Positions 42,153 to 49,154 of a DNA stretch of 64,000 bases are shown here, in pieces. Position 1 is the stretch's first letter; every line of letters starts with the position of its first letter. The position numbers and the translations under genes are program-made. The notes beneath the pieces were generated by a model. The model did not search any database and was not told the origin of the DNA. It worked only from the letters and a program-made list of their open reading frames with translations. The DNA is from an uncultured Bacilli bacterium (GTDB taxonomy: Bacteria > Bacillota_I > Bacilli_A > RF39 > UBA660): NCBI GenBank assembly GCA_934101865.1, contig CAKOSA010000002.1:1-64000 (forward strand). The letters are read 5' to 3'.

Positions 42153-42714
42153 AAAAATCACTAACTTCCCTTAAAGCATCAATAGAATAACCAAGAGCAT
42201 AATCAAAGCCCTCCTTTTCATCCATTAAATATAAAGGAATTTCACCATTGATAGGCTTAAAAACCTGACTAAGTGGAAACGAAAACTCCTCCAAAGAATA
42301 CTCACTACATACCGTATAAATATAAGGAATATCCGTAACAACCGTCTTCGTATTACCAGCCTTATCCATAAAAGTATAGGCCCTCACAAGTTCTATCTTC
42401 TGACCCTCCTTCAAAAAATGGTCATCCAAAATATCCTTCGTGTACTCCTTAACAGCCGTAATAACCTTACCAATTATCCTAAGACCATCATCCACTCCAA
42501 TAATATAATCAAAAATATTATTACTAATATTATCAAAAATATTCTGAGCCTTAACCAAGCTCCTCTTCTTAACATTGCCACTCTCCCTTTTCGGAGGAAT
42601 GCCCTCAATATCATACAAAGAATAAAACTCGGCCTCCTTAAATATACTATTAGATAATAAATAAGAAACTAACTTAAACTTATCCCTATTCGTTGTTGCA
42701 ATCAAAATTTTCAT
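42124..42714 (-). CDS. HAM1/RdgB-like non-canonical NTP pyrophosphatase
   Basis: Inosine triphosphate pyrophosphatase-like proteins remove dITP and XTP. The N terminus MKILIATTNRDKFKLVSYLL matches the family's xTxNxxKxxE loop only loosely, with K-L-V after the lysine where K-x-x-E is expected. GNVKKRSLVKAQNIF and IIGVDDGLRIIG follow the family's usual GxTxxENAxxKA and ADDSGLxVxAL layout with several changes. It is therefore a divergent member, 196 residues, and substrate use is uncertain. GGAAGAGAT precedes the ATG. Its 3' end overlaps the PAP2 gene. Confidence 0.65.
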   Translation of the reverse strand: MKILIATTNRDKFKLVSYLLSNSIFKEAEFYSLYDIEGIPPKRESGNVKKRSLVKAQNIFDNISNNIFDYIIGVDDGLRIIGKVITAVKEYTKDILDDHFLKEGQKIELVRAYTFMDKAGNTKTVVTDIPYIYTVCSEYSLEEFSFPLSQVFKPINGEIPLYLMDEKEGFDYALGYSIDALREVSDFYDELYREKC

Positions 42715-43091
42715 ATATCTCTTCCTTTCATACCCATTATACTACAAATTAACGCAAATGGGAATAAATAACAGTCATATTATGGCCCTATCGGGGGTTA
42801 GAATTCATAGTATATATAATATAAGGATAAGTTTTTACAACTTATATTCTTTTTTTTGCAACTTATGTTCTAATGTAAGAACAAATAAATTACTCATATT
42901 CACATCAAAATTAAGAAAAAAAATACAATTCTCAACCATTAAATTAAGGACTACCAAGTCCCGCAAGCATATCGCACCCAAATAAAAAAAATTTTGTTTT
43001 TTTTCGTTATTAATACGTTGATTTCATATCATTAAATACCACAAATTTTAACTAAAAATCAACAATATTTTAAAACCATAAAATTTTATTA
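42715..43091. other. AT-rich intergenic stretch without a gene
   Basis: It holds one copy of the GC-rich motif CCCTATCGGGGG (42786-42797), two loosely similar copies of AACTTATATTCT/AACTTATGTTCT (near 42840 and 42861) and long A/T runs. I see no supported gene. The following 43092-43272 is leader copy C. Confidence 0.6.
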
Positions 43092-43205
43092 CTTTACACT
43101 TTTATGGTGTAAAGTAATACATTTCACTCCATTAAATATATGTTTTAGGTATAAATTTAGCCTCTGAGGGGGGAATTTTCAATTTTTTTGGGAATAATAA
43201 TAATA
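43092..43205 (+). repeat. Copy C of the conserved gene-leader element
   Basis: It opens with CTTTACAC/GTGTAAAG (43092-43099 and 43107-43114), then ACTCCATTAAATATATG, GAGGGGGGAATTTT, a T run and GGGAATAATAATAATAG, ending at AGGAGGTG (43207-43214). It leads into a three-codon frame ATG-ATA-AAA-TAA (43217-43228) and then rpn copy 2. Confidence 0.78.
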
Positions 43206-43272
43206 GAGGAGGTGAAATGATAAAATAACAAAAAGGATATGAGGAACATACTTACAAGAAAGGAAGTGAAAA

Positions 43273-44364
43273 ATGTTAAAGGAAGACATCACAATCTTGC
43301 CACTCATTTATGACAATTCGTTCAAACATATCTTTCTAGATAAGCCCGAGATGCTAATGACTATTATTTCCAAAATAATAGATTACCCATTCGATCCAAA
43401 TATCGATGTGGTCGAAGTTTGTAACGGAGTTATCATTAAACAAAAGTTAAAGGAAAAAGGATATATTGCTGATATTGTTCTAATGGTTAATAAGTTTGAT
43501 ATTATAAGTATTGAGGCAAATAAAGGTGATTTTAGTTGGCTAAAAGCCGAAAGAAATTTTATCTACATTACAGAAATCGGTAATAGACATAAAAGACATA
43601 TCCACAAAGTGTATAATAATAAAAATAACAAGAGTAGCAAGAATAATAGCAAGAGTAATAACAAGAATAAAAATAAGAATAATAACAATAGTAACGCAAA
43701 ATCACCACAAGTTATCCAAGTAAATCTCAACTATAAATCAAGTGTATTTGGTGCTGAGCCAATTATAAAAAATGAAGTTAGAAATAAGATATACAATAGG
43801 GCCTTAATCAAAAACTTCACAATTTGGTTAATAAATGTTGATAAATGCCAAGAAATGATGTATACTAATGATGAAATGAGCAAAGAACATTTATTAGGTG
43901 CAATTTTTGCTACATCTTCGGCTAACGAACTTGAACTATTGCTTATTAAGGGAGGAGTTGATAAAAATATGACAAGAGATTTTATTGAGTTCATTAAAGA
44001 AAAAAATAATGATACCAGTTATTTAAATGATTTAGTTACAGTACATCCGATTGAAGAAAAAATTGATGAAGCTTACTCTGATGGACACGCTATGGGAATA
44101 GATGAGGGCGAAAGAATTGGCTATGCTCGTGGGGAAGAGATTGGCGTTGCCAAAGGTGTTAAACAAGGAATTGAGCAAGGAATTGAAAAAGGTCGAGAAC
44201 TTGGAATTGAACAAGGAATTGAACAAGGCCGTGAAGAAGGTCGTAATGAAAGCACACAAAACATAATTAATAAACTTATTGAAAAAGGTTTAAGTGATAA
44301 TGAAATAAGTAACTTACTTGATATTAATCATAAACAACTTACTAAACTTAAAAGAGTTGCATAA
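43273..44364 (+). CDS. Rpn-family PD-(D/E)XK nuclease, copy 2
   Basis: Same family as 32803: YDNSFKHIFLDKPEMLM, YIADIVLMVNKFDIISIEAN (catalytic D and ExN), WLINVDKCQEMMY and the C-terminal GLSDNEISNLLDINHKQLTK. A Lys/Asn/Ser low-complexity insert (about residues 115-140, from AAT/AAG-rich DNA) separates two halves of the core and is missing from copy 1, so it may reduce activity. AAAGGAAGTG precedes the ATG. G-I-E-Q type repeats extend from about 290 to 325. An internal AAGGGAGGAG (43948-43957) precedes an in-frame ATG at 43969. Confidence 0.85.
   Translation: MLKEDITILPLIYDNSFKHIFLDKPEMLMTIISKIIDYPFDPNIDVVEVCNGVIIKQKLKEKGYIADIVLMVNKFDIISIEANKGDFSWLKAERNFIYITEIGNRHKRHIHKVYNNKNNKSSKNNSKSNNKNKNKNNNNSNAKSPQVIQVNLNYKSSVFGAEPIIKNEVRNKIYNRALIKNFTIWLINVDKCQEMMYTNDEMSKEHLLGAIFATSSANELELLLIKGGVDKNMTRDFIEFIKEKNNDTSYLNDLVTVHPIEEKIDEAYSDGHAMGIDEGERIGYARGEEIGVAKGVKQGIEQGIEKGRELGIEQGIEQGREEGRNESTQNIINKLIEKGLSDNEISNLLDINHKQLTKLKRVA
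43969..44364 (+). CDS. Candidate internal cistron of rpn copy 2 (RpnS-like, 131 aa)
   Basis: AAGGGAGGAG and ATG at 43969, 11 bases further, are in frame with rpn copy 2 and start at MTRDFIEFIKEKNND. The remnant at 48310 starts with the same residues and is a free-standing open reading frame, so this C-terminal unit behaves like a separate module. Use of the internal start is inferred by comparison with E. coli rpn genes. Confidence 0.45.
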   Translation: MTRDFIEFIKEKNNDTSYLNDLVTVHPIEEKIDEAYSDGHAMGIDEGERIGYARGEEIGVAKGVKQGIEQGIEKGRELGIEQGIEQGREEGRNESTQNIINKLIEKGLSDNEISNLLDINHKQLTKLKRVA

Positions 44365-44371
44365 AGGTTGG

Positions 44372-44398
44372 ACAGGCTACAAATCATAGCCTGTTTTT
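44372..44398 (+). terminator. Terminator of rpn copy 2
   Basis: ACAGGCTA (44372-44379) and TAGCCTGT (44387-44394) followed by T residues, identical in stem to the other rpn loci. Confidence 0.88.
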
Positions 44399-44435
44399 CT
44401 ACACCATTATATTACCTACCCCCGATAGGGCAAAA

Positions 44436-44448
44436 TTATTAAAATAAA
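44436..44448 (+). repeat. 13-bp direct repeat flanking the IS pair (left)
   Basis: TTATTAAAATAAA occurs here, between the two IS copies (46300-46312) and to the right (48165-48177, after one extra G). It is the probable target duplication. Confidence 0.7.
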
Positions 44449-46299
44449 GACTGAATTAAATTCAAAGTTCCCACTTTAACAGAAAAATGCAATTTCGTGA
44501 GAAAATTCCCGAAAATATGGAGCTTTTAATAGAAGAAAAGTTGCATTTTTTTTAAAATGTGATAGTATATTCTTGTTGGAATTATTTAATCCCACGCAAA
44601 AAAGTGTACGAGTATTAGCATTTTTAAAACTAAGTTCCCGCCATTGATTTAAAAAATATAGTGAAAATGTTGGCTTATCTGCCAATCAGAGTGAAGAACA
44701 CGCGTTTCTTCATTCTGATTAGCATATTATAATTACTTATTTTTTAAGATGGTGATGTCGTCTTTGTTTAGTGAGACTTTGTCAGGTTCAATGTATTTGC
44801 AATCTAATAGTTCAATTAACTCAGGATAAAGTTTTTTGGTTAAATCAAATGGGGTTTCACCATTAAGTGATAATCTAGGGATAGCGTTGATATTGTCTTG
44901 AAGATTTTCAACTGTAAGGTCATCTAAATCGTCAAAAGATGTGCCTTTAGGAAAAACTCTTCTGATATATTCGTGATTAACTTCAATACCATGTTTTTCA
45001 CTAGAAGAATAAGGATGACAAAAGAAAATATTAGACAATTTAGTGTTAGTATTAAGATTTCTTTCAAAGTTAAGAACTGAATAGAATTCTGTACCATTGT
45101 CAGTAAGAAAAATTCTAAATACTTTTGAGTAAAGAGTAGAACCTAATTTTTCTTTCAAAAAATTGATTTTAGCGTTGACGGATGCTGAATCTTTTTTTTC
45201 TAATAAGAATATAAGCATAAAGTGTGTTTTTCTAATATAAAGAGTCATTAAGCATTTTTTATTATCTCTGATACCAATAACCGTATCCATTTCTACAATA
45301 TTCATTTGAGGGTGTTCAGCAGAATATAAAACAAAATCTTCATATCTTCTACCTTTTAATAATGATATTTCACGTTTATTTTCTTTATTTTTAGTGTTTT
45401 TTCTTTTCTTGTATCTAATCTTTTTAGGTAAATCAGAATTTGTTAATGATAAAACACCTATATCAACGTACTTATAAAATGTTGTCTTTGAAAAAAATAA
45501 TATGTCAGGGTGATTAATAAAAACTTGATTAACACTTTGCTTATTATTTTTGATTAAAGGTACAATTTGTTGCTCTATTTCTTCAATTTCATCCGGCTTA
45601 ATATCAATGCCTGTTCTAGAATCAACTAGTTGTGCTTCATAATGCTTTTGGGCTAATCTATAATCATAAAATAAATGATGTTTATTACATATACTTTTAT
45701 TGGGACAATTATTACAAACATAGCATTTTTTTAATCTACTGCAGTTGTCTACAGCTTTGTTTATACCATTTCTATCAAAAGCATCGTAAAAGTTGCTTTT
45801 GATATAGCGGTTTCTTTTTATTTCTTTAGATATAGTAGTTCTGTCTTTACCAATGGCAAGACCAATATCAGTAAAGCTTTTACCTTTGTTAAATAAAATT
45901 TGAATAGTCTCTCTTTGAGCCATATTTAATTGATTATAATTTGTCATAAAAATTCACTCCTTCAAAATGACAAATAAACCAACGATTACATATATTAGTA
46001 CCAATTATTAAAAAAAGCAAATTATGGGGCTTTTTGTCCCAAACCCTAAGGTTTAAAGCAACGGAACACCAAAAAAGAAAGTAAAAAAGAGAGACTATCT
46101 AATAAGTTAAAAGATAGCCACTTCCTTTTTTGTTTGTTCATTACTTAATGCTTTGGGTGCTCCTCAGCATTGCCATAACCCCTAGGTAACAATATTTATT
46201 TTATCATTTGTCTTAGTATAGTCAATATTAAACTCAGCTTGGTTTTCAGGACTAATCTCCCACCTAAACAAAAACGGGAACTATGAAATTAATTTAATG
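44449..46299 (-). mobile_element. IS30-family insertion sequence, copy 1 (1851 bp)
   Basis: Ends are imperfect inverted repeats of about 24 bp: left GACTGAATTAAATTCAAAG followed by TTCCC, and right (reversed) CATTAAATTAATTTCATAG followed by TTCCC, with five mismatches. The transposase is on the minus strand. About 284 bp follow it and 352 bp precede it inside the element; a short frame at 44476-44685 in the 3' part is not convincing as a gene. The right-hand part holds a hairpin-rich stretch (GACTATCT...AGATAGCC) near 46100-46130. Copy 2 follows after a 13-bp spacer with no difference I could find. Confidence 0.9.
44733..45947 (-). CDS. IS30-family transposase (copy 1)
   Basis: The N-terminal helix-turn-helix reads MAQRETIQILFNKGKSFTDI and GKDRTTISKEIKRNRY. 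A cysteine cluster (CYVCNNCPNKSIC, about 75-87) looks like a metal-binding knuckle. The DDE catalytic core is visible as VEMDTVIG, FLTDNGTEF and the last acidic residue near SSSEKHGIEVNHEYIRRVFP. At 404 residues it is intact. AGGAGTG precedes the ATG. It catalyses IS movement, often through head-to-tail IS dimers in this family. Confidence 0.95.
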   Translation of the reverse strand: MTNYNQLNMAQRETIQILFNKGKSFTDIGLAIGKDRTTISKEIKRNRYIKSNFYDAFDRNGINKAVDNCSRLKKCYVCNNCPNKSICNKHHLFYDYRLAQKHYEAQLVDSRTGIDIKPDEIEEIEQQIVPLIKNNKQSVNQVFINHPDILFFSKTTFYKYVDIGVLSLTNSDLPKKIRYKKRKNTKNKENKREISLLKGRRYEDFVLYSAEHPQMNIVEMDTVIGIRDNKKCLMTLYIRKTHFMLIFLLEKKDSASVNAKINFLKEKLGSTLYSKVFRIFLTDNGTEFYSVLNFERNLNTNTKLSNIFFCHPYSSSEKHGIEVNHEYIRRVFPKGTSFDDLDDLTVENLQDNINAIPRLSLNGETPFDLTKKLYPELIELLDCKYIEPDKVSLNKDDITILKNK

Positions 46300-46312
46300 T
46301 TATTAAAATAAA
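46300..46312 (+). repeat. 13-bp direct repeat at the IS-IS junction
   Basis: TTATTAAAATAAA forms the entire spacer between IS copy 1 (ending at 46299) and IS copy 2 (beginning at 46313). Confidence 0.75.
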
Positions 46313-48163
46313 GACTGAATTAAATTCAAAGTTCCCACTTTAACAGAAAAATGCAATTTCGTGAGAAAATTCCCGAAAATATGGAGCTTTTAATAGAAGA
46401 AAAGTTGCATTTTTTTTAAAATGTGATAGTATATTCTTGTTGGAATTATTTAATCCCACGCAAAAAAGTGTACGAGTATTAGCATTTTTAAAACTAAGTT
46501 CCCGCCATTGATTTAAAAAATATAGTGAAAATGTTGGCTTATCTGCCAATCAGAGTGAAGAACACGCGTTTCTTCATTCTGATTAGCATATTATAATTAC
46601 TTATTTTTTAAGATGGTGATGTCGTCTTTGTTTAGTGAGACTTTGTCAGGTTCAATGTATTTGCAATCTAATAGTTCAATTAACTCAGGATAAAGTTTTT
46701 TGGTTAAATCAAATGGGGTTTCACCATTAAGTGATAATCTAGGGATAGCGTTGATATTGTCTTGAAGATTTTCAACTGTAAGGTCATCTAAATCGTCAAA
46801 AGATGTGCCTTTAGGAAAAACTCTTCTGATATATTCGTGATTAACTTCAATACCATGTTTTTCACTAGAAGAATAAGGATGACAAAAGAAAATATTAGAC
46901 AATTTAGTGTTAGTATTAAGATTTCTTTCAAAGTTAAGAACTGAATAGAATTCTGTACCATTGTCAGTAAGAAAAATTCTAAATACTTTTGAGTAAAGAG
47001 TAGAACCTAATTTTTCTTTCAAAAAATTGATTTTAGCGTTGACGGATGCTGAATCTTTTTTTTCTAATAAGAATATAAGCATAAAGTGTGTTTTTCTAAT
47101 ATAAAGAGTCATTAAGCATTTTTTATTATCTCTGATACCAATAACCGTATCCATTTCTACAATATTCATTTGAGGGTGTTCAGCAGAATATAAAACAAAA
47201 TCTTCATATCTTCTACCTTTTAATAATGATATTTCACGTTTATTTTCTTTATTTTTAGTGTTTTTTCTTTTCTTGTATCTAATCTTTTTAGGTAAATCAG
47301 AATTTGTTAATGATAAAACACCTATATCAACGTACTTATAAAATGTTGTCTTTGAAAAAAATAATATGTCAGGGTGATTAATAAAAACTTGATTAACACT
47401 TTGCTTATTATTTTTGATTAAAGGTACAATTTGTTGCTCTATTTCTTCAATTTCATCCGGCTTAATATCAATGCCTGTTCTAGAATCAACTAGTTGTGCT
47501 TCATAATGCTTTTGGGCTAATCTATAATCATAAAATAAATGATGTTTATTACATATACTTTTATTGGGACAATTATTACAAACATAGCATTTTTTTAATC
47601 TACTGCAGTTGTCTACAGCTTTGTTTATACCATTTCTATCAAAAGCATCGTAAAAGTTGCTTTTGATATAGCGGTTTCTTTTTATTTCTTTAGATATAGT
47701 AGTTCTGTCTTTACCAATGGCAAGACCAATATCAGTAAAGCTTTTACCTTTGTTAAATAAAATTTGAATAGTCTCTCTTTGAGCCATATTTAATTGATTA
47801 TAATTTGTCATAAAAATTCACTCCTTCAAAATGACAAATAAACCAACGATTACATATATTAGTACCAATTATTAAAAAAAGCAAATTATGGGGCTTTTTG
47901 TCCCAAACCCTAAGGTTTAAAGCAACGGAACACCAAAAAAGAAAGTAAAAAAGAGAGACTATCTAATAAGTTAAAAGATAGCCACTTCCTTTTTTGTTTG
48001 TTCATTACTTAATGCTTTGGGTGCTCCTCAGCATTGCCATAACCCCTAGGTAACAATATTTATTTTATCATTTGTCTTAGTATAGTCAATATTAAACTCA
48101 GCTTGGTTTTCAGGACTAATCTCCCACCTAAACAAAAACGGGAACTATGAAATTAATTTAATG
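46313..48163 (-). mobile_element. IS30-family insertion sequence, copy 2 (1851 bp)
   Basis: This is a same-orientation copy of the element at 44449-46299, displaced by exactly 1864 bp throughout. Its right end abuts one extra G and then the 13-bp repeat and the rpn remnant. As both copies have full ends and an intact transposase, each or the pair could still move. Confidence 0.9.
46597..47811 (-). CDS. IS30-family transposase (copy 2)
   Basis: The protein is identical over all 404 residues to the copy at 44733-45947, with the same helix-turn-helix, cysteine cluster and DDE core. Lack of divergence means the duplication is very recent or maintained by recombination. Confidence 0.95.
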   Translation of the reverse strand: MTNYNQLNMAQRETIQILFNKGKSFTDIGLAIGKDRTTISKEIKRNRYIKSNFYDAFDRNGINKAVDNCSRLKKCYVCNNCPNKSICNKHHLFYDYRLAQKHYEAQLVDSRTGIDIKPDEIEEIEQQIVPLIKNNKQSVNQVFINHPDILFFSKTTFYKYVDIGVLSLTNSDLPKKIRYKKRKNTKNKENKREISLLKGRRYEDFVLYSAEHPQMNIVEMDTVIGIRDNKKCLMTLYIRKTHFMLIFLLEKKDSASVNAKINFLKEKLGSTLYSKVFRIFLTDNGTEFYSVLNFERNLNTNTKLSNIFFCHPYSSSEKHGIEVNHEYIRRVFPKGTSFDDLDDLTVENLQDNINAIPRLSLNGETPFDLTKKLYPELIELLDCKYIEPDKVSLNKDDITILKNK

Positions 48164-48164
48164 G

Positions 48165-48177
48165 TTATTAAAATAAA
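48165..48177 (+). repeat. 13-bp direct repeat flanking the IS pair (right)
   Basis: TTATTAAAATAAA, in frame with the rpn remnant (reading V-I-K-I-N before V-D-K-C), so it belongs to the target gene. Confidence 0.7.
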
Positions 48178-48693
48178 TGTTGATAAATGTCTTGAAATGA
48201 TGTATACTAATGATGAAATGGGCAAAGAACATCTATTAAGTGCAGTTTTTGCTACATTTAGTATAGGAAAACTTGAACTATTGCTTATTAAGGAGGAGTT
48301 AATAAAAATATGACAAGAGATTTTATCGAGTTTATTAAAGAAAAAAATAATGATACCAGTTATCTAAATGATTTAGTTACAGTGCATCCAATTGACGAAA
48401 TGATTGATGAAGCTTACTTCGATGGATATGATATGGAAATGGATGATAACGAATTAATTGACTATGATTGTGAGGATGAGATTGACATTTTCAAAAAAAT
48501 CGAGCAAAGTTGGATAAAAGGTTGGAAAGCAGGTTGGATAGAAGGATTAATACAAGGTCAAGAACAAGATACCTTGCAAAAAAGAAAAAACTTAATTAAT
48601 AAACTTATTGAAAAAGGTTTTAGTGATAAAGATATCAAAGATTTGCTTAATATTAGTTCTAGGGAGTTTGCTAAACTTAAAGAAGCATTATAA
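48165..48693 (+). pseudogene. Remnant of a third rpn gene, cut at the IS and frameshifted
   Basis: It starts at the NVDKC region of the rpn core, so about 200 N-terminal codons including the catalytic site are missing. Compared with copy 2 a single G is lost at AAGGAGGAG (copy 2 AAGGGAGGAG), so the upstream frame ends at a TGA that overlaps the next ATG (ATATGA). The downstream frame 48310-48693 (127 aa, MTRDFIEFIKEKNND to AKLKEAL) is fully open and has its own AAGGAGGAG 11 bases upstream. The usual G-I-E-Q repeats are largely replaced by KGWKAGWIEGLIQGQEQ. The nuclease is dead, but the C-terminal module could still be made. Confidence 0.8.
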
Positions 48694-48700
48694 TAATTGG

Positions 48701-48728
48701 ACAGGCTACAAATCATAGCCTGTTTTTT
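48701..48728 (+). terminator. Terminator of the rpn remnant
   Basis: ACAGGCTA (48701-48708) and TAGCCTGT (48716-48723) followed by TTTTT, the third copy of this stem. Confidence 0.88.
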
Positions 48729-48855
48729 ATATATTATTACATCAGTACACGCACAATGGTAGTGCCAATGCCTCCCAAATTATGTTATTTATATAACTTA
48801 TGTTCTCGTAAATAGTTAACAAGTAGATAACTTTATATAAATTTGCATTTTTCTC

Positions 48856-48884
48856 TTGACAAACTCAATTTTATAATGTAATAT
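48856..48884 (+). promoter_or_regulatory. Consensus sigma-A promoter upstream of the LTA operon
   Basis: A perfect TTGACA (48856-48861), 17-base spacer and TAATAT (48879-48884). It would make a 260-base leader to ltaS or a separate RNA. The gap 48729-49154 otherwise shows no gene. Confidence 0.6.
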
Positions 48885-49103
48885 ACAAAATCAAGTACCC
48901 TATTATCCCAAATAAAATTACCTTTACACAGCTCCCAAACTCATCCATTAATACCAAGAATAAGAACCATAAAAATGTTCTACTAATTTTTCGATTTTTA
49001 TTTATATACAATTTTAATAAATAAGTGATTAATCATAAATTATAGTTTCAAAAGAATAGCCACCTAAAATAACTCCATTATTTCAAAAAAATACGAACAA
49101 TAA

Positions 49104-49132
49104 TTTACTTTTTAGCCTTTTTTTGATATAAT
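49104..49132 (+). promoter_or_regulatory. Proximal sigma-A promoter of ltaS
   Basis: TTTACT (49104-49109), a 17-base spacer and a perfect TATAAT (49127-49132), 22 bases before the ATG. Confidence 0.7.
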
Positions 49133-49154
49133 TATTAGCAGTGGTGATTGATTT

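Noticed and set aside
42124..42161. A frameshift or fusion between the HAM1-like and PAP2 genes
   Set aside because: Both products have complete ends; the overlap is short and of the kind seen repeatedly in this genome for coupled genes.
42758..42985. A 75-codon plus-strand frame in the gap before rpn copy 2
   Set aside because: No Shine-Dalgarno, odd composition and no recognisable pattern; it runs through A/T tracts and the GC-rich motif.
44476..44685. A 69-codon minus-strand frame at the end of each IS copy (also 46340-46549)
   Set aside because: It lies between the transposase stop and the IS end, has no ribosome binding site and overlaps the inverted-repeat region; identity of both copies only reflects IS identity.
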